Shown: positions 27,202-38,158 of the stretch, piece after piece
Layout of the letters: each line of letters starts with the position of its first letter
Numbering within the stretch: position 1 is the stretch's first letter
Source: Melastoma dodecandrum
Taxonomy: Eukaryota > Streptophyta > Magnoliopsida > Myrtales > Melastomataceae
Direction: 5' to 3'
DNA length: 64,000 nucleotides
NCBI GenBank assembly: GCA_029817715.1
Contig: JARUPY010000387.1
Span: forward strand, 1,984,001 to 2,048,000
Made by a program: the position numbers and the translations under genes
The notes under the pieces: model-generated
What the model was told of the DNA's origin: nothing
Seen by the model: the letters and a program-made list of their open reading frames with translations, nothing else
Database searches by the model: none

Positions 27202-27737
27202 GTAGGGGGTAGGTGTGGGTTATGTGGCGGAGCTGAGGTTGGGGTTACCACAGGCGGAGTAGTGAAAGGGATAGAAATTGAGGTAGGGATTGGAATCTCC
27301 ATGGCAGTCAGCTGCCTCTGCAACAGTTGTGCCATCATCTGCTTCAAGGAATCGAGCTCAGTGGTGAGAACATCGACCTTCTGCGACAGGGTATTATCCA
27401 CAGCGCTTTGGGCTGGATTGGCATTATCAAGTACTTCCACAGCTGGCGGAGTAGTTGATGACTGTATAGCTGATGCCGTAAAAGCGGTGATTGGAGGAAT
27501 GTGAGTTGGGAGTGTACCCCCTAATCCCGATTGCCCCATGTTGAAAGTAGGGGTTGCAGCATTGAATGGCGGGAACATCATGTTGATCTCCGCAGTAGTA
27601 GAAACCGGGAACGAGAGCCCAATAGCAGGTGTCGAAGTTGCGGCAATGGCGGTAAGGCCTGAGGTATTCCCGATCATGCTGGCAGGAACGCCTTGAATAG
27701 TCTGATCTGCAGTATGGTTAGCCATGAGGTTTTTCAA
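27198..27737 (-). CDS. First ORF (179 aa) of copy B
   Basis: Identical in the provided translation to the copy A ORF at 12968-12429, with the same ATGA overlap into the gag frame. No recognised domain; central coiled-coil-like segment. Confidence 0.6.
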   Translation of the reverse strand: MKNLMANHTADQTIQGVPASMIGNTSGLTAIAATSTPAIGLSFPVSTTAEINMMFPPFNAATPTFNMGQSGLGGTLPTHIPPITAFTASAIQSSTTPPAVEVLDNANPAQSAVDNTLSQKVDVLTTELDSLKQMMAQLLQRQLTAMEIPIPTSISIPFTTPPVVTPTSAPPHNPHLPPT

Positions 27738-28777
27738 TGAGCGGTATCGACGCCTCGTAATCGGAGCAATCTTGGCAGATTAGTACCCTTCACAAAGAAA
27801 AGAACATTCAATTAGTATCAAGTGGTGGTAATATTTTGAATGCATGATATGTAATGATGCATGACATGTCTAATGCAAGGATTGGATTGTGATTATAACG
27901 AATTCAGTCCAAGTGAAAAGAAGTCCGTTAGATAAAATTCAAAAAGGTTCATTTCACGATACACTTCCTTAAAAAAAAATAAAATAAAAATAAAAAATGA
28001 AAAATAGGATAGGCTCGCAGGCCTAAGGATTGCTATGAGATGTCCGCCATTAAATGCGATCCCAAGGGATTATCCGTTTCTTTTGAAATCGTGCAGATCG
28101 GGCGTCGATGTCAGCCTGACGCTCTATGAAAAGATTGTACTCCTCTTCTTTGAGATCTAATCCAACTCCTAACGTGAGATGAGTTCGCATGCAAGTTTTC
28201 TTCTACTTGAACAATAATAATACTGAATAATTATAAAAGTGTTGATTTATTGATTAACAAGCATTCGTGCGAAATGGATGTAAATGAGTATGAAGATATA
28301 AAAAGAGAAGGTAAGGAAGGGAGAAAAGAAATTGCGGAAACCCCCCGTAACCAACTCAAGTCGCTGCAAAACGAACAGAATTAGTATTACAATTATCACA
28401 TACAAACGTACCTGAACCTGTCCCTGCACGAGTAACAGTCACTTAGTAACAAGCAAATGCACGTGCGACGTCTGGTACCTGTAGTGGGCAAACAATTCTA
28501 GACTCGGAAGAGGTTTCTAGACCTCCCTCGGACTAAGGGAGGCGGGGTCCCGACCCAAAACCACACCGCAAAGAGCAGCACAACTGGGCCTAACGGTGAC
28601 CCCCCTAAAATCCTAGCCCCGGGTTCGGGCATACCTAGACATGCCTAGGAAAACGGGAAACAAACACAAACAAAAGTTCATACAAAAGGCACGAGCCAAA
28701 CAATTACATGCGCAAACAATCACTCCTCCCCGCATGTGGATAGAAAGAAAGAGGTTTCGGTAAGAATCCACATGTGA
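27738..28777 (-). other. 5' leader of copy B
   Basis: Counterpart of 12969-14008, nearly identical, with no supported gene. Confidence 0.6.
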
Positions 28778-28797
28778 GGTCCCCAGTGGAGTCGCCA
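28778..28797 (-). other. tRNA primer-binding site, copy B
   Basis: The minus strand reads TGGCGACTCCACTGGGGACC, one base different from the copy A PBS (A for G in the centre). It lies 6 bp from the LTR3 boundary. Confidence 0.8.
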
Positions 28798-28803
28798 TCC
28801 GGA

Positions 28804-31800
28804 TGTGCGTCCCTCCCGCTCGTTCCCGAATGAGAACAAGAAGGAGGACCGTAATCCTTCGTGGCTCCATAAAAATTCGTTTGTCGCTTAACCTAGGTAA
28901 GCTAGAAGAAACGGAGTCGCCACCGACTTTATTAAAAAATGGTATAAAGTCGAAAAAACCAAAGAGGGTTCGGGGATTCCTAACTACTCACCCTCTCACT
29001 CAAACATGCGAAAAATGGGTGGCGATACTTTTATAAGAGGATTCTGATTAACGGGTGTTGGATCCAATCTGGGCTTTTAGGCCCAGACTCATGTCATTGG
29101 ATTACGAGCTTAGGCTCGATTCGGGCGTTGGACCCGAACTCGTATGTGATGATCACGTGCGCAATCACATACAATTATCTAGATCAAAGTAGTTGGGGAA
29201 AGGCGGTGACCGTGGGCCTATACACTTGGACCCACGGCCCGTTACAAGTGGAAAAATAGAAAGTCGGGAAAGCCCGCACCTTCCCTCATGTACCTTAAGT
29301 TTGACGGTTGGGGCCGCTTTAACATCTTCAATCATCGCGATTTTTACACACGCGGAGAAAAATCCACGCGGTCTGTTACACGCGTCTTCAAGGCTTCCTT
29401 TCCACACTTGTTGGAATTTCGAGCTCGCACGAGTAGTGTTCATGGAAAAATGGGGCGTATCCGTTGAGCTGTCCTGTTTTGCAGCCGATAGTGAACGTGC
29501 TCCATTTCGATCCAAGATTGCTCGGTCGTATCCAAAAATGTCCAGAATAGAAAGAGGACAAGATAAAGAAGAGAAGGACAACGTTACTTTCATGCAAGTA
29601 AAGCGAAATTAGTACAAAAAGAAAGGGTGAGATTGCTCACCGTCGCGGGAATCTTGTTCCCCGGGTCTCCATGATTTCTCTGAAGGTCGACTATGAATTG
29701 TCCAATCGTATTTAGAAAAATCTCGAATAAATGACAAGAAGAAAAGTTAAAAGAAAGTTTGAATTTAAGGAAAGTCAATTCAAAACATTACGGATCATAT
29801 GTGACACGCAAGTGAACATGTATATAAAATGAGCTAATAGGACAAGGAATGATGGACCATTTAATGAATTAGCAGCATGAGACTTACGCAAAATTAGATG
29901 AACCAATATTGTTAACCAGAAGACACTACTAATAGGCTCACACCAGCTTGAGCTACAGGTAGGATAGCAATTCAAAACGAAGGCAGGCAATCTAAAAAAA
30001 ATCGAAACCGAAGTGACCAGGTTTATGAGCAGCACGAATATGAGATTGAGGTAAAAGGGATTTGCACGTTCACAAAGTACAATTAAACCAGAAGCTGAAA
30101 TCAGAATTCTATTTGTAAATCATCAACGTAAATGAACTAGTAGTAATGAAGCAGCGAACCATAAACTAACAATGACATTAAAGCAGACAACGCGTAATCG
30201 TTAGCAGGGAAACATATTTCGACAAAAATGAGAATTCTGGCAAGTTGAAATAAGTCAACGATTTGAGCAAGGAGTTTGTCACGGGGATACCCTAACAAAC
30301 AAACCAATTCCTGCACAAACTAATCTCAAGGTTGAAATACTAACTCAAAACAAAATAAGCAATACGACGAGAACGGGAATTAACAATGTGATTGAAGCAG
30401 AAACGAACAAACTGGCAAGTCATATCGGAAACACCCATATATGTACTAATCGCTGGTTCAGCAACGGAAACTCGAAGTATTTTAACAAATTGCAGCAAGT
30501 GGAAGATGAAGATACCGCAGGGAGCAAGCAAACAGAATATCTAGATTGAATTGGTTGCGAAGCTGAAATAATTCTTAGATGAGACAGAGTAAGCAGGCGG
30601 CATAATCAGATTAGCTGCAGCGATGACGTTTAACACTAATAGGCCATCCCTAACAAATTAGAATAAGCATGAGTGAATTAACAGCACGAGTCCACAAACA
30701 AAACTCCAGCAAATCAGATGAAGAATCAAAACAGTGGCTCAGAATGCATTGCTGGCCACATTTAGCGAGTGTACATACGGCTTCCGTCCTCTGTTTTCAA
30801 TCAAGCACGGATAATCGAGAGAAAATGTCTCCAGTGGCAATATTATAGAAGTCAAGCAAGATTACCACACCATATGGATTAAAGGTTTATAAACAACAAA
30901 CTTCGAGAAACATATGAACAGCAAGCACAAGGCCACAAATAAAACAAGTCAAAACGTTGTTCAGCTAGAATCGTAATGGCCGAGAATTGTAGGACGGAAC
31001 AATAAATCAAGAACCAAACCGATAAAATTGTATCAAAAATTAATAGTAAGCCATGACAAATCAAGTGAAGTAAAAAAGAAATTCGTGATTACGGCAACAC
31101 GTTACTCAAGGAACACGCAACTCACAACTCAATCTCCACACAAACAGACCACGAGACGCGCAGAAAGTGAACAAATAGGAACAGATTAATAGAATGCTAG
31201 CGAATCTTGAGACCATCGAAAACAGGCCAACGAATACTTACGAAGAATCACACAGACCTGTTCTTCATCACTTACAGGTCGACCTCGTTTTGCTGAGAAT
31301 CCTAATGCAGCGACCACCGGGATGAAGTGTCGGATTGTCCTCGGATGGTCTCGACAGTCACGGGAGTGGACGGGTTTAAACCAGAGAGTGTTGGCCAAAC
31401 TCTATCTTGCCGTGATCAACCTTGCTGGTGACTGGAAGGTCAGCTCCGGGGGGGTTTCCGCAGGGATCTTTGCTTACCTTGCCTGGGAAAGGAGGATCGG
31501 CCGAAACGGTAGCTGCTGACGGATTGGCGAGGCTGCCGGACGTTCGCTGGTGGATCAGAAGGGGAGGAAAGGCCGAGGGAGGAGGGTGATCGGTGGGAAT
31601 TTTTATTATTTTTTTTGGTGTCGAAGAAAAATCCGTTCCAACCGCTCAACAGAAAGTTCCCCTTTTATAAGTAGGCGAGAAGAGCGTGAGAGCTAGGCCG
31701 ATCAGGTAAGTTTCTTTCAATTTTTTTATTATTATTATTATTATTTTTTTATTATTTTTATCCCGTTATATATGGCATGGTGAAAGTACGGTGGGGTAGG

Positions 31801-32287
31801 TTGTTAGTTTGTTAAAATAATTTGTTAGGTTGTTAGAATAAGTTGTTATTAATTTGTTAAAGTGAATTGTTATAAATTAGAATGAAAATGATAATGAAAT
31901 GTTAAATTTCAACAAATTTTGGAGGAATTTAAAGAAAATTCGTTATTTTTTTTGATTAATTATTTTAATGGGGTCTTGTTAGACTTTAGTCGTTTTTACC
32001 TTATTATTAAGAACCTAAGTCAATGTACATGTGCTTGAACTTCAAATTAAAATGAATGAACTTGATCTAAATGACAAAAAAAAAAACGTTAAAATGTAAT
32101 TTAAACCATTTTTTTTAAAAAAAATAAAGAAATTAGTTTCATGTAACTAATTCCTAATTTGAAATTGACCATTTAACCATGTAACATGAATTTAATTGAA
32201 GATTACGAAAGATTCAAAATCATTTCTCTTAAAACCAAAGATTAAGGATTTTAAAAAAAATCGAAAATTCGATTTGGGGTGTCTACA
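28804..32287 (-). repeat. LTR3 (complete, 3484 bp), 5' LTR of copy B
   Basis: Plus-strand TGTGCGTCCC at 28804 to TCTACA ending at 32287. Unlike the other two LTRs it is not followed by a polypurine tract but by chromovirus coding sequence, so 32287/32288 is the outer edge of the insertion. A TATA-like motif lies at 31662-31671. Confidence 0.92.
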
Positions 32288-33665
32288 CTTGGCAGGAGGA
32301 TGATCAATTACAATGTTTGATTGGTCAGCTGCAGAATGTTCATACCAAAGGCCATTATTCTTTGGTACAGGGAGAGCTGAGAAGGAAAGGAAAATTGCTG
32401 GTGGGTTCCAATATGTCTGTCAGAAAGAAAATCATTTCTTTATTCCATGATTCTCCTACAGGGGGTCATTTGGAATTCAGGTTACTCTTAAACGGATAAG
32501 TGCTTTATTCTATTGGAGGAAACTCAAACGGGATGTCCGCAATTATATCAAGACCTGTGCTGTTTGTCAACAATGCAAACCAGTTTTGCATCATCCTGCT
32601 GGTTTACTACAGCCATTGCCCATTCCCGAGGCTGTTTGGACGGATATTTCCATGGACTTTATCGAAGGTTTGCCTAAGTTCAAAGGTAAAGACACTATTA
32701 TGGTGGTGGTGGATCGGTTAAGTAAGTATGCACATTTTATTCCTCTTAGCCATCCTTTTACGGCCGTTTCTGTTGCTCAACTTTTCTTGGACCATATATT
32801 CCGGTTACATGGTATGCCTCGGACAATTGTTTCTGATCGGGATAAGGTGTTTACTAGCTTGTTTTGGAAGGAATTGTTTCGGTTGCAGCAAGTGGATCTT
32901 CTTATGTTCACTAGTTACCATCCTCAAACCGATGGCCAATCGGAGGTAGTCAACAATCTACGGTGTATGACTGGTGAACGCCCAAAAGATTGGCTGCATT
33001 GGCTTCCTTTAGCGGAGTGGTGGTACAATACTTCGTTTCACTCTTCTGCAAGAGCTACCCCTTATGAAATTGTATACGGGCAGTCTCCAATTCTTCATAT
33101 GCCGTATATTGGGGGTGATAGTGCGGTGGTAGCAGTTGATAGAAGTCTGCAAGCAAGAGAAGCTTGTTTACAGATGCTGAAATATCACCTCAAGCGTGCT
33201 CAGGATAGGAGTAAGCATCAGGCAGACAAGAGGCGAACTGATATGGAGTTTGCGATTGGGGACCTCGTTTATGTGAAACTCCAGCCTTATCGACAGAAGT
33301 CTATGGTTCACAGATTGTCTGCCAAGTTATCACCACGGTATTTTGGTCCTTTTCCAATTATTGCAAGGATAGGGACAGTTGCGTACAAGTTACAGTTGCC
33401 ACCGGAAGCGAAGGTGCACCCCGTTTTTCATGTGTCGTTATTAAAGAAGCATGAAGGTCCACCTCCCTTAACCTGTTCTGTGCCAGAAGTTGATGAACAA
33501 CAAAATTTGTCCGCTCAACCTTTGTCCATTCTGGAGAGGAAACTAGTTAAGCAAGACAATGCGGCTGTTGTGTATGTTTTGGTCCATTGGTCCAATGGAG
33601 ACATCAATGATGCAACGTGGGAACCTTATGAAGATTTTATGGGGCGCTTTCCGGATTTCGAATGA
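32288..33665 (+). pseudogene. Chromovirus (Ty3/gypsy) pol remnant: integrase and chromodomain-like tail
   Basis: The fragment starts mid-frame at the LTR3 junction. It contains the end of RNase H/linker, an HHCC zinc region (CAVCQQC near 32560), the integrase core (WTDISMDFIEGLP, then SDRDKVFTS, YHPQTDGQSEVVNN) and a chromodomain-like end (LVHWSNGDINDATWEPYEDF). It looks Reina-like, a subfamily guess. A one-base deletion near 32475 shifts frame between GGHLEF and QVTLKRIS. About four codons appear missing after SEVVN near 32958 compared with the family. RT and gag are not in the window; the left part probably lies beyond LTR1. Confidence 0.88.
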
Positions 33666-33719
33666 TTTCTGGTGTTTTACTGCGCTTGTGGACAAGCTAA
33701 TCTTTTTAGGGGGATGGAT

Positions 33720-33940
33720 TGTCAGTTGGGATTGCGCGTATCGAATCGGAGAAAGTGATGGGTCAGTCGTCCCAGCGGGAGAGTTTACGCCGCCGGCTGC
33801 TCCCGGTGGTTCGGACAAGAAAGCGTTCAAGTACGAGGGAGTTGATCGTAAAATTCATCAATGTCACTCTCAAGTCCTATTACTTTAAATAAATATCAAA
33901 TCGAGTCACAAATTATAAGATCTTTCCAGGATCAGTTACA
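33720..33940 (+). repeat. Putative 3' LTR of the chromovirus remnant
   Basis: A purine-rich stretch (AGGGGGATGGA) is followed at 33720 by TGTCAGTTGGG, typical of a polypurine tract and LTR start. A candidate end is TTACA at 33940. Short LTRs of a few hundred bp fit this kind of chromovirus. The right boundary is a guess because no second LTR is present for comparison. Confidence 0.45.
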
Positions 33941-34183
33941 TTGACGAGCACGAAGGTGAGAGAGAGGAGACGGGGAATAGAACATCATGGTGACAAGATA
34001 TATAAATAATTAGTTTGTTTTTATTTCTGTTTTTATTTAGGTAATAATCCAAAGTGGACAACCTCCCCCACGTTATGTTGGTCCCCAACTCCCCCCCACA
34101 AGTATTAAATTCCATGAATCAATCCATTACATTTGCAAGACCACTCCTTTTCTTTTCTCCATCCCCTCCCCCTTTAGATCACC

Positions 34184-36029
34184 ATGAGCCGGTGCGTTCC
34201 TAACTGGGACCTCGACCATGGCCACGACGGCGATGCCCCTGCCGCATCTCGTCCACGCGTCTCCTTCCTCGGCCCCGACGTCTCCTCGTACGTCCCTCGA
34301 CCCCTCCTCCACCAGCTGTGTTTCCGTTTGAGTGTAACGGTTTGTTGTTGTTGTTTGGTGTAGGGTTGACTGCGAGGTCGCGGAGTTGACTTGGGAGAAC
34401 GGCCAGTTATCACTGCACGGCCTTGGGCAGCCTAGTCTCAACTCCAAGCCGGCTGCGACTGCCGGCACGCTGGAGTCCCTCATGGACCAGGCGGCTGCTG
34501 CCACGGTTGCGGTGGAGCAGGCTGTGCCAATTGGTGGATGTAAGCCTTCTTTTGCCTGCGGGGCTGGCCTTGTCCCCTGGTTCGACCCGTCTCAGGACCC
34601 GAGGGATGTTGTCGGGGCTGCTTCTGCTAATATGATGATGGATGCGCTTGTCCCCTGTGCCACCGCCGCGGCGGATGATCCTTGCCGGCAGGCCATGTGG
34701 CTGCTGGCCGATTCTGCTGCTCATGGTACAAGGGCTTGCGGGTGCTGCTCTGCCTGCGTTGGGTCATGCAGTGCGATGGGCAGTGGCGACAGGATGCTGC
34801 ATCCGGTAGAGGATGAGCGGCAGGAGGGAAGAAGGAAGCGCACCTGTTTTGATGTTGGCTGCGGGGAGTGGGGGGACCACCAGAGCATGAGTGGCAGCGG
34901 AACATTTAGTCGCCGTGTGACCACACTGGATACATGCGAGCTGGAGGAGGAGTTGGAGAACACCCCATCCGAGGGGTCTCTGGAGAACACGAGCTCTGGG
35001 AAGTGCAGTGGACGGAGAGCAGCCCCTGCCACCACGGAGGAGCACGACACTGTCTACAGTCGGCCGCAGGTATGTTGGCTGCAACGGGATCGTTCTCACT
35101 CCTGACTCACTTATCATGAACCATAACTCCGGGTAATCGATTGAAGAGGGAAGAGGAATGGACGAGGAGGAACGGGAAATCCTCGCTGTCGACCAAACGT
35201 AGAAGAGCTGCAGCCATTCACAACCAATCCGAATGCGTGCGCCCTGTTCTGCTCCCTCGATTAATCTCGCCTTAATTTATTTCCGCTGTGAATGATTTTC
35301 GATGAGCCGACCTTGCAGAAGAGGAGGGACAAGATAAACCAGAGGATGGAGACGCTGCAGAAGCTGGTGCCCAACTCCAGCAAGGTACATGACCACGGAT
35401 TTCCGCCAAGGTGCGATTAATTTGGCATGCTGAATCTAAACAAGTCGGTTACTTGTTCTGCAGACAGACAAGGCCTCAGTGCTCGACGAGGTGATCGACT
35501 ACCTGAAACATCTCCAGGCGCAGGTCCAGCTGATGAGCAGGACGAGCATGATGCCGATGATGCTTCCATTGGCACTGCAGCAGCTCCAACTGTCTATGAT
35601 GGCGGCCCAAGGCCTAAGGCTAGGACTAGCCAGGATGCCCAGAGTCATGGTCGGGAACATGTCCGCTCTCGGGGTTACAGGCCATAGCAACATCCCGGTG
35701 ATCCCTCCAGCGCCTTCCCTCCACCCCTACCCTTTCATGCCCACGGCATCCTGGGACAGCGTTCTCAGCGGCTTGTTCACCCCAACGGCCTCAGTCACAC
35801 TCCCCTCACCCCCAGACCCACTCTCGGCATTCTTCGCCCGTCAATCTGCGCCGGTAACCACTAACCACTATCCATGAAATTCAGCTTATGATTTATTTCA
35901 GAAGACGTGCTGGTTTGCTAACCGGATTCAATTAAAAAAATAAAACAATGTCTCCAGGACTACGATGTTCAGGCAATGACGGTGGATGCATACACCAGAC
36001 TGGCAGCCCTTTATCAACAACAGCAGTAG
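34184..36029 (+). CDS. UNE10: UNE10/PIF8-like bHLH transcription factor
   Basis: A six-exon gene: 34184-34287, 34364-35069, 35147-35236, 35319-35384, 35464-35853, 35958-36029 (475 aa). The start MSRCVPNWDLD matches UNE10. The EVAELTWENGQ segment (residues 39-49) is the active-phytochrome-B-binding type motif. The bHLH spans exons 3-5 (HNQSECKRRDKINQRM at 295-310; then KTDKASVLDEVIDYLKHLQAQ). The C-terminus ends in a YTRLAALYQQQQ-type tail. PIF-family bHLH proteins act in the nucleus, bind G-box/E-box DNA as dimers and transmit phytochrome signals. All introns are GT-AG and frames join exactly. Odd: residue 300 is Cys (TGC) where the family has an almost invariant Arg in SERKRR. Exon calls are mine and lack transcript support. 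Confidence 0.9.
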
Positions 36030-38158
36030 CAGCAGCAACAACATCGACCTCCCAATCCGAACAACTAAATATTTCTTGTTCTTGTCTCCTGTGGATTTGT
36101 GAATACTGCTTGTCGTAGTTTCAAAAGTGGGTGATGTCTTTTCGTGTGTTTGGCAGCAAAAAAAGGGGTTTGACATGCAAGCGCATAAACCCGGTTTGGT
36201 TCATCTTTAGATATATTTAATTCCGGGGGTTGAGGTGGGAGTAAGTAAGAGGATTGATTGAGAGGGAATGGATGTCCGGGTGGCTTCTTGGTCCCAAGGA
36301 CAACCACACAGAGAGAGTTTTCTCTGTTCCCTTTCTCCTTTGTTACAAGGAAGCCGTGATGGTCCAAAGGATTCGATGAGAGAAAGGATCGATATCGCGG
36401 CATTGAATGAATCATTGTTGGATAAGGGTCTTTTCGAGTGTTGGCAAATGATTGGAGGGGAAAGGGGACGCTTGTTCCAACCCCTCACCCCACAGCCTCC
36501 GGTGAGCGTGGGAGATGAGAAGAGAAACTTTGGGTGGTCGTCGGTTTAGGATAGAGATTGATTTTGCATCATAGTCAGTCAACATCATGCTAACAATCAA
36601 CGCTAGTTGTTGTTAAACTAGAAATTCTTTACATAACTACTCAACTAAGTTGTGTTCCATCCCCCCCCTCCCTGGCCTATTCGGACTAAAGAAAGAGTAC
36701 TCACGATATCAAGTGCATTCATTCTAAAATAACATACATCCCATTTTAAGGCTTTTTGTTTCTTTCTAATTACGTAATACCCGGAAAAGAAAATGAGTGT
36801 AGTTTTTTTCGGACGTAAACAATTTTATCTCAAAATCGAAAGTTATTAATTCATCACAAGCTAAAATTAAAAGAATAAGATATACTAGAAATTGTAAAAT
36901 AACCACGACTTCGACCACCGTGTGTCTTGCTAGATTGGTGTTTTGTGAAATGACGATCGGACAGATGAAAACGCCTGTGAACTAGCTACTGTACGTTATA
37001 TATATTTCAAAATTTTAATATGGTAATAAGAGCTAAGTTCGACAAAATAGCTCAAGAAATCCGTCTAGCCTAAAACCCTATGCCAATAACAAAAAAGATG
37101 TCGGTCCAATTTGGGAGACGTATTAAATTATATAATATAAATCAATTTTAAGCTTTCACCGGTAAGGTTTTAATATTAGAAATGCGTCCGAGTTGTCTCC
37201 GAGCCTTAACCTTTAAATAAAATTGAACACGCGGTGATTGTATATTGTTATTGATCCTCTGTCCGCCCGTAAAATGAGTTGTTAGAGATGATTGGCCGCG
37301 TAAATATGTATCATGAATGACATTCAGATGCATGATGTTTGAAAACGCTAGTATTCGAGGTTCCTGTTAAGTATCCGCAGACCATGCGAAATGGCTTGAG
37401 AAAGAATTTCTTCATTTTCTTCTTCCTTTCGTTTTGATCTGAACTAAAGGAACAGTACAGAGTATGCTTTCTCAAAGTCGCCAACGAAGCAGAAACAATA
37501 ATGACGGACCAAAAAACGATCGAACGGCGTGGAACACGTAAAAACGAATCAGGTTCGAATCAAATTAGTATAGATTTCTAATAGTCGTAAAAATATAGTT
37601 ACGTATTTCATCGAAGCATTCGTAAGAACGGGAGGAGAGGGTTGGGGTCTTGGGTGGTGATACGTGGAGAACTCTAGAGCGAAAACCAAAGGCCTCCATT
37701 TTTTTTCTCCATTGTTGGTCTCTTAAGCTAGTTTTGACTGAGGGGATGGATGGAGGGAGGAAGGACATCCATTAGTTTTTTTTTTTTTTTAAGTGTAAGA
37801 AGAAGCTCGAAAACAAGAACAACTGCCAAACCTTCCACTTGTCGCCACACCATTCCTTTCACCCCCTCTCTCGTTTTTCGTTCTTTAACTAAAAACCAGG
37901 GCTTAGATCGCAACTCCTCGTCCATACAACCCCACAACCCCTTTTTACTACAAAACTCTCCCATCGGTTTCATTACATCCCCTGTTCTGTCACTCGTCGT
38001 CGTCTCCCTCTCTGTCTATTCTTAAGACAGCCTTTTCCTCCCTCCGCCCACCCCCGACATTCCTTTCTCGTAACTAACAATAAACACGTTCTCTTTAAGG
38101 AAACCTTTCCCTTTCCCTTCTATCTTTCTTCCCTTCCCATCCCTTCCCTTCCTCTTTG
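36030..38158. other. Intergenic, no gene seen
   Basis: 3' flank of the bHLH gene and 5' flank of the zinc-finger gene. The frames at 36065-36600 on both strands have no family resemblance. Pyrimidine-rich sequence at about 37990-38158 is probably promoter/5' UTR of the next gene. Confidence 0.6.

Larger units (their letters stand above)
1..32287 (-). mobile_element. Tandem Tat/Ogre-like Ty3/gypsy retrotransposon array (LTR-int-LTR-int-LTR)
   Basis: Three copies of one long LTR separate two nearly identical internal regions. Base 1 matches 14786 and 29554, so the periods are about 14785 and 14768 bp. Genes run on the minus strand, so LTR3 is the 5' LTR of copy B, LTR2 is shared, and LTR1 is the 3' LTR of copy A and runs off the window. 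Domain order (gag, protease, RT, RNase H, second archaeal-type RNase H, integrase), the long LTRs, the leader and the repeat-rich 3' UTR place it in the Tat/Ogre lineage. The shared middle LTR with no target duplication around it suggests unequal recombination between LTRs rather than two insertions. The left edge is outside the window. Confidence 0.93.

Noticed and set aside
34127..35117. Several minus-strand frames across the bHLH gene
   Set aside because: Shadows of GC-rich coding sequence; the plus-strand frame carries the family motifs.
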